This document shows positions 6,555 through 12,988 of a stretch of 12,988 nucleotides of DNA, in pieces. Position 1 is the stretch's first letter. Each line of letters opens with the position of its first letter. The position numbers and the translations under genes are program-made. The stretch covers positions 1 through 12,988 of the forward strand of contig JAEZSL010000185.1 in the NCBI GenBank assembly GCA_023443925.1, given 5' to 3'. Below the pieces are notes generated by a model. That model had not been told where the DNA came from, searched no databases, and was given only the letters and a program-made list of their open reading frames with translations. Origin of the DNA: Bacillota bacterium (GTDB lineage: Bacteria > Bacillota_A > Clostridia > Lachnospirales > Lachnospiraceae).

Positions 6555-7511
6555 CTATCGTCTTCCGCCCTGAATGCGGATTCTTGGATCAATTACCGTG
6601 TATAAAATATCGGTTATATAGATTATGATAATATACATGGCGGCAATGATTACCGTCTGCCCCATAACAACCGTTACATCCCTGCCGGAAACCGCATTAA
6701 CATAATATAATCCAAGTCCGGGGATAGAAAAAATCTTTTCTATAAAAAAGGAACCGGTAATACACATAGCCATAGACATGGGAAGGTAAGTAATAACCGG
6801 TATAAAGGAATTCCGGAGAACATGCTTTCTTATAATCTGCCACCGGTTAAGGCCCTTTGATTCCGCTGTCAGTATATAATCCTGGTTCAGGACATCCAGC
6901 ATGGAAGTCTTGAGAAGTCTGGTATAAACGGCAATGTAAGCAAAACTGCCGGTAACCGTGGGAAGCACAGTATATTCAAAACCTCCGAACCAGGCATTCC
7001 CGCCCTTTGGCCATCCGATAACCGGAAACCATCCAAGGCTTCCGGCAAATATTTTCTGAAGCAGCAGTCCTAATATCAGATGGGGAACCGAAATCAGCAA
7101 AATGGATAAGGAGACTACCCCGTAATCGATCCAGGTTCCTTTTTTTACAGCTGCAATAATACCAAGCAGCAGTCCAAAACCGACTCCCAGGATTAACTGG
7201 CCGATACCTAAGCGCGCGGAGGCAGGCAGCTTTGCTTTTATGATAGAGGGAACCGTTTCACCGGGAAATATAACCGATTCGCCGAAATCACCTACGACCA
7301 TTCCTTTTATGGTAATGGCATAACGTTCCAGCAGCGGTTTATCCAGCCCGTATTTCTTATACAGGTTTTCTTTTATCTGTTCAGGAAGCCTTTCAGCCCG
7401 TTCCGTCAGGGCATCTCCCGGCAGGGCGGCCAGTAAAAAGAATGTTGCGGTGGCGATGATAAACAGGGTAAACAACATGGTAATAAATCTTTTGATACTA
7501 TATTTTAACAA
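6555..7511 (-). CDS. oppB: Oligopeptide ABC transporter permease OppB, probable TTG start
   Basis: Permease partner of OppC. I place the start at TTG 7511-7509, giving 318 aa. GAGGTG lies six bases upstream, and the protein then begins LLKYSIKRF, the usual OppB N terminus. The ATG at 7541, ten codons earlier, has no ribosome site and lies against the hairpin at 7549-7568. A hydrophobic segment follows at about residues 8-30, then the family motifs LPGDAL and KYGLDKPLLERY (extracytoplasmic domain). Further helices follow, with the ATPase-docking EAA loop TAESKGLNRWQIIRKHVLRN and the terminal DILYTVIDPRIR. The motif GDFGESVIFPG is as in other OppB proteins. Family call is firm; the start choice is inferred from ribosome-site spacing. 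Confidence 0.93.
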   Translation of the reverse strand: MLKYSIKRFITMLFTLFIIATATFFLLAALPGDALTERAERLPEQIKENLYKKYGLDKPLLERYAITIKGMVVGDFGESVIFPGETVPSIIKAKLPASARLGIGQLILGVGFGLLLGIIAAVKKGTWIDYGVVSLSILLISVPHLILGLLLQKIFAGSLGWFPVIGWPKGGNAWFGGFEYTVLPTVTGSFAYIAVYTRLLKTSMLDVLNQDYILTAESKGLNRWQIIRKHVLRNSFIPVITYLPMSMAMCITGSFFIEKIFSIPGLGLYYVNAVSGRDVTVVMGQTVIIAAMYIIIIYITDILYTVIDPRIRIQGGRR

Positions 7512-7548
7512 TTCACTCACCTCTCCCTTTTTAAGTGACATAATAAAA

Positions 7549-7568
7549 GGGGCTGTGGGAACAGCCCC
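7549..7568 (-). terminator. Attenuator-like hairpin between oppA and oppB
   Basis: On the minus strand GGGGCTG (7568-7562) pairs with CAGCCCC (7555-7549) across a 6-base loop, and TTTTATTA follows. It begins ten bases after the oppA stop. Such partial terminators or 3' stabilising stems are common after solute-binding protein genes and would give more oppA than oppBCDF. The U run is short, so read-through is expected. Confidence 0.65.
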
Positions 7569-7577
7569 CGCAATTAT

Positions 7578-9383
7578 CTAGTTATTACGTCCCGAAATAT
7601 AAGCCCTGCTGAATTCATAATTCGTACCGAATAACGGTGTGCTTAAATTTTTTACATATGACTGGATAAAGATCTGCTTATTTGTATAGTAGAGAGGCAG
7701 TACACCTGCGTTATCTGCGATAAGGTTTTTCTCAAGAGCCCCATAGGTTTCGATTCGTTTCCCTGCATCACTTTCCGTTGCCAGACTCTTAAAAAGCTTA
7801 TCATACTCTGTGTTATTATAACCGCCGAAGAATTTCGCATAACCGCTTCCGGTAATCCAAAGGTCAATAAAGGTCATAGGATCATTGTAATCTCCATTCC
7901 AGCCATTGGACAGTAAGTCATAATTATTGCCGTCACGTTCCGTTACGAAAGTGCTTCGGTCAGCAAGTACGTTAATTTCTACTTTAATACCTAATTTATC
8001 TTCCCATTGCTGTTTATAATATTCCTGGCTGGATTTTTCCTGTACCGTGGCGCCGGTGGTTATAAAGGTTAAGGTTACCTGGCTCAGGTCAGAGCTTTTA
8101 CCCTCTTCCGCCAGTCCTTCCTGAAACAGTGCCTGGAGTTTGGCGGGATCATTATTATATTCCCCGGCAAGTGCCTTTAAAGGTTCCTCTTTTACACTGC
8201 GAAATTCCGTATCTCCAACCAGGAGGCCATATGGAAGGAGACCGTAAGCCGGTACATTGATTCCGTCGTAAATCAATTCGTTATATTCTTCTCTGTCTAT
8301 GGAAAGGGATAAGGCCAGACGGATCTTTGCATTATTCATCAGGCCGGATTTACCGCCGGTATGCTGGTTAAAACCAATAAAGGTGACATTCGGATAAGTT
8401 GCAGATACATAGTTTAACTGTCCGGCATCTGCCAGCTGTTTCCACTTGTTCACATATTCCGCAGAGGCTTCTGCAACATCCAGCTGTTTCGATTCTAAAA
8501 GCAGGGATTGTGTAGCCGGTTCTTCGGCAACGGTAAATACCACCTTTTGCAATTTAACATTGCCGGCATCCCAGTAATCCGGATTCTTTTGTAGTACCAT
8601 ACTGTTTTCTTTTACCCAGTCTGTAATGGTAAAGGGACCATTGTATACCTGTTCCGTCAGATTGGTAGCATAGGTTTCACTTCCCTTTTCGATTATGTCA
8701 AGGCGTACCGGATAAAAGCATACGTTGGCCAGTTTTTTGATAAAGTACGGAGTAGGAGAGGTAAGTGTAATTTCCAGCGTCTTATCATCCGGTGCTTTCA
8801 CACCAATTTCTTCTGCTTTTACTTCTCCGTTGTAAAACTTCTCAGCATTTTTTATATCATATGCCATAAAAGAATATGCAAATGCTTTTTCCGGGTCTAA
8901 TAAACGCAGAATAGAGTCAACATACTGGCCTGCCGTAACCGGCACTCCGTCCGACCATTTATAATCACGCAGCTTAAAAGTGTAAACCAGTCCGTCTTCG
9001 GACACTTCATAGGATTGTGCACCTGCATTGGAGATGACATCATTACCGTTCTCATCCGTAAAAGTCCGGAAAAGACCTTCCTGTACCTGGGAGAGTATCT
9101 GGAATTCGGAAGAGTTACGGACATCGCTTACGTCCAAGGTCAAAGGCTCATCGAATTTTAAATATAAGGTCTGATCCGCATCGGGAGCATCCTCAGCTGA
9201 TACATTACCGGAACTGGATTCCTTGGTACTGTCTACATTCGTTTGTCCGCTGTTCTCCTCGGACACAGATTCTGTTTTACCCGTATTGCTGGCAGCAGTG
9301 TTCGAACTGCAGCCGGTAAGGTTTCCTACTGCAATAAATAATACGAGAAACACTGCCAATAACTTGGAACTTCTTTTAAACAT
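7578..9383 (-). CDS. oppA: Oligopeptide-binding lipoprotein OppA (SBP family 5)
   Basis: Extracellular, membrane-anchored binding protein that delivers peptides to OppBC. I use ATG 9383 (601 aa), with AGGAGG nine bases upstream. The open frame extends nine codons to a TTG at 9410, but that covers the ribosome site itself. The signal peptide is MFKRSSKLLAVFLVLFIAVG, then the lipobox LTGC with the lipidated cysteine at residue 25. A low-complexity Ser/Thr/Asn/Glu linker follows to about residue 65. The SBP_bac_5 body includes TFKLRDYKWSDGVPVTAGQY, the early family hallmark; TEQVYNGPFTITDWVKE; LSLSIDREEY; and WNGDYNDPMTFIDLW near the C-terminal half. Length is normal for the OppA/DppE group. The exact ligand cannot be read from sequence; some family members bind oligosaccharides, but the five-gene order supports peptides. 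Confidence 0.95.
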   Translation of the reverse strand: MFKRSSKLLAVFLVLFIAVGNLTGCSSNTAASNTGKTESVSEENSGQTNVDSTKESSSGNVSAEDAPDADQTLYLKFDEPLTLDVSDVRNSSEFQILSQVQEGLFRTFTDENGNDVISNAGAQSYEVSEDGLVYTFKLRDYKWSDGVPVTAGQYVDSILRLLDPEKAFAYSFMAYDIKNAEKFYNGEVKAEEIGVKAPDDKTLEITLTSPTPYFIKKLANVCFYPVRLDIIEKGSETYATNLTEQVYNGPFTITDWVKENSMVLQKNPDYWDAGNVKLQKVVFTVAEEPATQSLLLESKQLDVAEASAEYVNKWKQLADAGQLNYVSATYPNVTFIGFNQHTGGKSGLMNNAKIRLALSLSIDREEYNELIYDGINVPAYGLLPYGLLVGDTEFRSVKEEPLKALAGEYNNDPAKLQALFQEGLAEEGKSSDLSQVTLTFITTGATVQEKSSQEYYKQQWEDKLGIKVEINVLADRSTFVTERDGNNYDLLSNGWNGDYNDPMTFIDLWITGSGYAKFFGGYNNTEYDKLFKSLATESDAGKRIETYGALEKNLIADNAGVLPLYYTNKQIFIQSYVKNLSTPLFGTNYEFSRAYISGRNN

Positions 9384-9475
9384 ACTTCTTATCCTCCTAA
9401 AATTATTCAAATTTAAATCCCCAAAGATATGTACCGGAATCCTTTATCTATATTTATTCCAGAACATTTCACACT

Positions 9476-9498
9476 ATTCATATAAAGTTAATATGAAT
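9476..9498 (-). promoter_or_regulatory. Inverted repeat in the oppA leader
   Basis: ATTCATAT (9476-9483) and ATATGAAT (9491-9498) are perfect 8-bp arms around a 7-base centre. They lie about 10-35 bases downstream of the expected transcription start. The position suits a repressor operator or a 5' leader hairpin; sequence alone does not decide. Confidence 0.45.
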
Positions 9499-9515
9499 TA
9501 AATAACGCAATTTGT

Positions 9516-9544
9516 ATTCTAGCACCGGACATTTTATTTGTCAA
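9516..9544 (-). promoter_or_regulatory. Sigma-A promoter of the opp operon
   Basis: On the minus strand TTGACA (9544-9539, perfect) is followed by a 17-bp spacer and TAGAAT (9521-9516, 5 of 6), with a TG extended -10 element just before it. The predicted start is near 9509, giving an untranslated leader of about 125 bases before oppA. This is the strongest promoter match in the window. Confidence 0.85.
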
Positions 9545-9563
9545 TACCGAATTTGTATGGCTG

Positions 9564-9588
9564 GGGTGAACATTTTACGGAAGGGTGA
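9564..9588. repeat. Direct GGGTGA repeat upstream of the opp promoter
   Basis: GGGTGA occurs at 9564-9569 and 9583-9588, 19 bp apart, roughly 55-80 bp upstream of the expected opp start. It could be paired regulator half-sites. Hexamers recur by chance, so the weight is low. Confidence 0.2.
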
Positions 9589-9647
9589 CCGGACTTCATG
9601 AGAATTGAACTAAATTTACTCAGCCGGTTATAAAAATTATATAGAAT

Positions 9648-9726
9648 AAAACAGGTTTAGCAATAAGAAAACAGGTTTAACAATAAAAAAACAGGTTTAA
9701 CATTAAGAAAACAGGTAAACGATAAG
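9648..9726. repeat. Four tandem 20-bp direct repeats upstream of opp
   Basis: The unit AAAACAGGTTTAACAATAAG repeats with exact 20-bp period: ACAGGT begins at 9651, 9671, 9691 and 9711. Copies 1-3 differ by one or two bases; copy 4 is shorter and diverged (AAAACAGGTAAACGATAAG). There are no spacers. The array lies about 140-215 bp upstream of the opp start and after the anti-sigma terminator. Twenty bp is about two helical turns, so every copy, with its A tract, faces the same side of the helix. That suits cooperative protein binding or DNA bending, or simple slippage. Confidence 0.9.
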
Positions 9727-9758
9727 AATGCTGGGTATGCCGGGTAAATCCGGAGAAT

Positions 9759-9813
9759 ATAAAAGGAGGATACCTCCATACAGACTTTTCAGTCTCATGA
9801 GAGTATCCTCCTT
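9759..9813 (-). terminator. Compound hairpin ending the sigma/anti-sigma transcript
   Basis: On the minus strand AAGGAGGATAC (9813-9803) pairs with GTATCCTCCTT (9773-9763), an 11-bp stem followed by TTAT, so the 3' side reads CCTTTTAT. Inside it an inner stem AGACT/AGTCT (9795-9791 with 9786-9782) has a GAAA tetraloop. It begins 42 bases after the anti-sigma stop. The U run is only four, so termination may be partial. Confidence 0.6.
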
Positions 9814-9854
9814 AGAGTATCTTCCTTTTTAGTTCGAAAGACTTTTTTTACGTG

Positions 9855-11228
9855 TTACTTGGTAAGTTCAAACTCCGCATAAAAGGTCTGGCCGTTAATG
9901 GTTTTTACAAGTCTGTAATTGCCAGTCTCCAAAGCTGGATTTAACTGACCAAGATCTACTATAAATTCCTGTTTAGTCCCAGGTGCAACGGAATAGGCGA
10001 TAGCGGCAAAAGCCAGATCCTTAACAGCCGGCACAACTTCCCAGTCTGTACCGTTTAATTTTTCGATACTGTAATCAGCACCGTAGAAGATATCTTCCGT
10101 ACTGTTGTTGCTGATAAAAAGTTTTAATTTCTTTGCGTTTGCCGGTAAGGAAGTTTTATTCAGGGTGATATCAAGGTTAGTATTTGCTGCAGTATCATCT
10201 GTATCAGCGGTTTCCGGATTAGTAACCGGCATGGTATCCCAAAAGGCGTTAAAGGCTTTATCATCCACCTTAAAGAAACCGACCTGGGTATCATATACAT
10301 AACCGCCTTTAAAGAGTCTTAAGGAAGTAATCAGATTGTCTTTTGTTTTAATATCAATAAATTTCTGGCTGTCATAATCCGTATTTTCGACTAACATATC
10401 CATATTTTCGCCAATAGGTACAGAGTTGTAAAGACTGTCTAAAAAGGCGTAAAACGCATCATCCGTATTGCCGGCCTTTACTTCGTTCATGCCGTTATTC
10501 CAGCTGTTAAAGCTTTCCCACTGGTAAGAAGCTACAGTATCCTTTAAGTTTAAAAGATTAAAATAATCCGCACCGCTGTTTAACGTCATACCACCGAAGC
10601 TGTCATACAGTTCACAGCCGAAACCGCCGCCCTCATATTCATAATAAACCATTAACCGGTGGTTACTGTCATAGCCTTTTACGGTATATACGTCTCCTTC
10701 ACCGATGGTGGAAGCAAATTCTTTTGCATAATCATCCTGGCTGCTCCATTCATTGATATTGCCGGTGGTTCTTCCTAAATAGTCCCCTCTTAAGTTTAAT
10801 ACTTCATCTTTATTTAAAGTCATACCATCCGGTGTAGCAAAGGTAGTTGCACTTTGTATATAAATATGTCCTTTGTAGACAAACAGCGGAAGCATCCGGG
10901 CCTTAATTTCGGCGTTCTGGGAAGGTATTTCCACCAGAGGAACCGTAATTCCCTGTGTCTTGGCACTATCCGTACTTGTGGTATTTTCTACGGAAAGTAT
11001 GCCGTTGTTACTCTTAGGAGATACGCCATTTGCCATGTTTACGGCAGCAGTGCCTGCAGCGATGATAACTGCCATACTGGCGGCAGTAAGGGCAAGTTTC
11101 TTAAGAGCCGGGTATTTCTTTTCATCCTTTTGGTTTAAGGCTGCTTTCATTTTTTTCGCGGTTTTTTCGTTAAAGTCTTCTGATATATTAAGTTGATCCA
11201 AAGCTTTCACATAATTATTTCTATTCAT
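9855..11228 (-). CDS. Membrane anti-sigma-factor-like protein with C-terminal Ig-like domain
   Basis: Probable regulator that holds the adjacent ECF sigma factor inactive and senses an extracellular signal. The start is ATG 11228 (457 aa), with GGAGG eight bases upstream. The open frame extends two codons to a TTG without a better site. It overlaps the sigma gene by 8 bp, so the two are translationally coupled. Residues 1-44 are polar and cytoplasmic (NYVKALDQLNISEDFNEKTA). One membrane helix spans about 45-63 (LALTAASMAVIIAAGTAAV). About 390 residues then lie outside. The last 100 or so (from about LDITLNKTSLPANAKKLKLF, with FYGADYSIEKLNGTDWEVVP and GNYRLVKTI) resemble a bacterial Ig-like domain. 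No HxxxCxxC zinc motif is present. The role is inferred from gene pairing and topology. Confidence 0.75.
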   Translation of the reverse strand: MNRNNYVKALDQLNISEDFNEKTAKKMKAALNQKDEKKYPALKKLALTAASMAVIIAAGTAAVNMANGVSPKSNNGILSVENTTSTDSAKTQGITVPLVEIPSQNAEIKARMLPLFVYKGHIYIQSATTFATPDGMTLNKDEVLNLRGDYLGRTTGNINEWSSQDDYAKEFASTIGEGDVYTVKGYDSNHRLMVYYEYEGGGFGCELYDSFGGMTLNSGADYFNLLNLKDTVASYQWESFNSWNNGMNEVKAGNTDDAFYAFLDSLYNSVPIGENMDMLVENTDYDSQKFIDIKTKDNLITSLRLFKGGYVYDTQVGFFKVDDKAFNAFWDTMPVTNPETADTDDTAANTNLDITLNKTSLPANAKKLKLFISNNSTEDIFYGADYSIEKLNGTDWEVVPAVKDLAFAAIAYSVAPGTKQEFIVDLGQLNPALETGNYRLVKTINGQTFYAEFELTK

Positions 11229-11709
11229 ATTCAAAACCTCCGATTAATTGTGATTTCAACAAGTTACGTCCTCTCGCCAGCCAGGTTCCGATGGTTGCCG
11301 GGTTCTTCCTCAGTATTTCTGCTATTTCTTTAATAGAATAATCTTCATAATAGTGTAAATGTATTACGGTACGGTATTTATCGGGAAGCTTTAATACCAT
11401 TACCAGAACTCCACTGTCCTCCTCCGGCATATAACTGACTTCTTCGCTTAGGGGAACCGTCCGTTTGTTCCAGGAAGATTTTAATTGATTTTTACAGTTA
11501 TTTATCGTAACCCTGATCAGCCAGGCTTTTTCGTGTTCTTCATTCTCAAAGCCGCTTCCTTTTTTAATTAGACTGACAAAGACATCCTGGACGATGTCTT
11601 CCGCATCTGCTGTATTTTTTACATAGGTGAAGGCCAGCTTAATTAACATTTTCGAATATTTATTTAGGATTTGCTGTATATATTCATCGGTACCAAATGA
11701 ATACTCCAT
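11221..11709 (-). CDS. ECF (extracytoplasmic function) RNA polymerase sigma factor
   Basis: Alternative sigma factor directing RNA polymerase to a small regulon. I use ATG 11709 (162 aa), with AAAGGAG nine bases upstream. The ATG at 11718 touches that ribosome site with no spacing. Region 2 spans about residues 12-85, with the core-binding and -10 recognition signature NTADAEDIVQDVFVSLI, followed by EKAWLIRVTINNCKN. Region 4 spans about 105-155, with LPDKYRTVIHLHYYEDYSIKEIAEIL and the recognition helix NPATIGTWLARGRNLLKSQL. Region 3 is absent, as expected for ECF factors. It overlaps the anti-sigma gene by 8 bp. ECF pairs usually activate their own promoter; no good sigma-A promoter lies upstream, which fits self-activation but does not prove it. 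Confidence 0.92.
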   Translation of the reverse strand: MEYSFGTDEYIQQILNKYSKMLIKLAFTYVKNTADAEDIVQDVFVSLIKKGSGFENEEHEKAWLIRVTINNCKNQLKSSWNKRTVPLSEEVSYMPEEDSGVLVMVLKLPDKYRTVIHLHYYEDYSIKEIAEILRKNPATIGTWLARGRNLLKSQLIGGFEYE

Positions 11710-11718
11710 ATGCTTCAT

Positions 11719-12273
11719 CTCCTTTCACTTATAATACAACTGGGAAATTGGAAATTTTTCATTTTAATAAAATTATTTTAAAAAATTTGCTAATAAATTT
11801 TTTAGAAATTTAGTTCGTGTGTCAAAAGGTCAATTTTTTATCTGGAATGAATCCTGGTGTAATATTTTCTGTTAGATAAAGGTTCAAACTGATTTATACA
11901 GCGGCCCAGGCAAGGGGCTGACCGGAACGAAGTATCATGCTATCATAATTTTGTAAGTTTTATTAATATTACCACAAATTTACCATATTTAGGGATTACA
12001 ATCCATAAGATAAGTTTTGCCGTTATTATTTCATTAAATCCTTCGCAAAACTTGAAATAAGTTTACCACGGTTTTTCCTGGCAAAATCCAGGAAGACATA
12101 GCGCTTGGCAAGATATTTCGAAATAGAAATCCATGCATGGCATAAAAACCGCATTTTTTACCGAGGGTAATTTACTTTTGATTATTTACCTGGTGTAAAA
12201 GCGGTATGCGGCCAGACTGCCCGCTGATGGATTAAGGATTTCAAAAAAATATTACTACCAGGAGGAAAAGAAC
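11719..12273. other. 550-bp divergent intergenic region with several palindromes
   Basis: No gene is seen. The left half (11730-11870) is very AT-rich and holds a 10-bp inverted repeat at 11779-11804 (TAAAAAATTT, loop GCTAAT). TTGACA lies on the minus strand at 11825-11820, without a good -10 box for the sigma gene. The right half holds a 7-bp hairpin TTCCTGG/CCAGGAA (12075-12094), the perfect 12-bp palindrome TATTTCGAAATA (12114-12125), the perfect 10-bp palindrome CCATGCATGG (12131-12140) and a nested leader stem at 12148-12205. I could not pick a confident promoter for the ABC gene at 12274. Confidence 0.6.
12148..12205 (+). promoter_or_regulatory. Nested stem-loop in the leader of the ABC exporter gene
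   Basis: Three collinear stems stack: ACCGC (12148-12152) with GCGGT (12201-12205), TTTTAC (12156-12161) with GTAAAA (12195-12200), and GGTAA (12166-12170) with TTACC (12186-12190). A 3-base bulge and small internal loops separate them. There is no T run, so it is not a standard terminator. It ends 54 bases before the ribosome site AGGAGG at 12260-12265. Confidence 0.4.
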
Positions 12274-12988
12274 ATGATTCAAGTAGAACACGTTCAAAAG
12301 ACCTTTCAGGTCGCAAGACGTAATTCGGGTATGAAAGAGGCCTTTGCAGCCTTGTTTAACAAAAAGTACGAATACGTCCGGGCTCTTGACGATATTTCCT
12401 TTACCATTCGTGACGGTGAGATGGTGGGGTATATTGGCCCAAACGGTGCAGGAAAAAGCAGCACCATTAAAATCTTAAGCGGAATATTAACACCGGAGAG
12501 CGGGAGTTGTCTGATTAACGGACGAATACCCTGGAAGGACAGGTTACAGCATGTCCGGGATATCGGTGTGGTATTTGGACAGCGGTCTCAGTTATGGTGG
12601 GATGTACCGGTTATTGATTCCTTTGAACTACTTAGGGACATCTACAAGGTTTCGGAAAAAAGCTATAAGGAAAGCCTAGAGGAACTGGTTACCCTGCTAA
12701 ATCTGGCGGAAATTATTAAAACCCCTGCCAGACAATTATCTTTAGGACAAAGGATGCGATGTGAAATTGCAGCGTCCCTTCTTCATCACCCAAGTATTCT
12801 ATTCTTAGACGAACCAACCATCGGTCTGGATGCCGTATCCAAAATAGCCGTCAGAAATTTTATTCTGGATCTTAATAAAAGGCATAACACCACCGTTATT
12901 CTTACGACCCATGATATGCAGGATATTGAGGCATTGACAAAGCGCATCATACTCATCGGAAAAGGAAAGATTCTTATGGACGGGGATC
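12274..12988 (+). CDS. ABC-2 type exporter ATP-binding protein, 3' end missing
   Basis: ATPase subunit of an export-type ABC transporter. The start ATG at 12274 has AGGAGG eight bases upstream. The frame stays open to the window end, so 238 residues are visible. Motifs: Walker A GPNGAGKS (residues 55-62), Q-loop region VVFGQRSQLWWDVPV, signature LSLGQRMRCEIA, Walker B ILFLDEPTIGLD and switch histidine LTTHDM. The extended N terminus (ARRNSGMKEAFAALFNKKYEYVRAL) and the QRSQLWWD stretch are typical of the uncharacterised-transport ATPase group COG4586. Members of that group are usually followed by two ABC-2 permease genes, expected just beyond the window. It is divergent from the sigma gene. 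Substrate unknown. Confidence 0.92.
   Translation, partial: MIQVEHVQKTFQVARRNSGMKEAFAALFNKKYEYVRALDDISFTIRDGEMVGYIGPNGAGKSSTIKILSGILTPESGSCLINGRIPWKDRLQHVRDIGVVFGQRSQLWWDVPVIDSFELLRDIYKVSEKSYKESLEELVTLLNLAEIIKTPARQLSLGQRMRCEIAASLLHHPSILFLDEPTIGLDAVSKIAVRNFILDLNKRHNTTVILTTHDMQDIEALTKRIILIGKGKILMDGD

Noticed and set aside
2..7541. GH20 enzyme and opp transporter as one glycan-use locus
   Set aside because: They are on opposite strands, separated by about 1.6 kb holding other genes and terminators. Nothing in the sequence links them.
9384..9410. Nine-codon N-terminal extension of OppA from TTG
   Set aside because: It would translate the AGGAGG ribosome site. The ATG at 9383 gives a proper lipoprotein signal peptide.
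9648..9726. CRISPR-like repeats
   Set aside because: The 20-bp units are directly contiguous with no spacers, and no cas gene is in the window.
11820..11825. TTGACA as a sigma-A -35 box for the ECF sigma gene
   Set aside because: At 17 bp the -10 position reads AAAAAT, and no better match lies at 16-18 bp. Not called as a promoter.

Overview
The window looks like a chromosomal segment of a low-GC Gram-positive bacterium, most likely a clostridium of the Lachnospiraceae type (Anaerocolumna/Lachnoclostridium-like; inferred from style, not searched). The grounds are strong AGGAGG ribosome sites, a lipoprotein solute-binding protein with an LTGC lipobox, sigma-A type promoter boxes, an ECF sigma/anti-sigma pair of clostridial style, and AT-rich intergenic DNA. 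I found no rRNA, tRNA, CRISPR array, transposase or phage gene.

Layout. (1) 1-1615, plus strand: 3' part of a family 20 glycoside hydrolase (beta-N-acetylhexosaminidase-like), whose N terminus lies outside the window. (2) 1616-2614: mostly non-coding. It holds a long inverted repeat, a possible promoter, a candidate orphan transcript ending in a perfect 11-bp terminator, and a truncated XRE/HTH_3 regulator of 47 codons. (3) 2615-2941, plus strand: a 108-aa protein of unknown function. (4) 2942-3214: an imperfect long inverted repeat. (5) 9383-3215, minus strand: a complete five-gene oligopeptide-type ABC importer operon, oppA-B-C-D-F, followed by a small three-helix membrane protein. The genes are tightly packed: 9- and 12-bp gaps and one ATGA overlap. 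The exception is oppA-oppB, where a GC-rich hairpin sits. A near-consensus sigma-A promoter lies about 130 bp upstream of oppA, with four exact-period 20-bp tandem repeats further upstream. (6) 11709-9855, minus strand: an ECF sigma factor overlapping a membrane anti-sigma-like protein with a probable extracellular Ig-like C-terminal domain, closed by a compound hairpin. (7) 11719-12273: a 550-bp divergent intergenic region rich in hairpins and palindromes. (8) 12274 to the window end, plus strand: an ABC-2 type exporter ATPase, cut off by the window end.

How it fits together: OppA captures peptides outside the membrane, OppB/OppC form the channel and OppD/OppF drive uptake. The sigma/anti-sigma pair is a separate signalling unit. 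It is transcribed towards opp but separated from it by a terminator-like hairpin and the opp promoter. The GH20 enzyme and the final ABC ATPase look like independent units.

Start codons were reassessed from Shine-Dalgarno placement. Five genes (oppF, oppB, oppA, anti-sigma, sigma) get shorter starts than the longest open frame, and oppB most likely starts at TTG. I see no clearly new system. The best candidates for novelty are the 20-bp repeat array upstream of opp, the orphan transcript at about 1724-2043, and the inverted repeat at 3045-3162.
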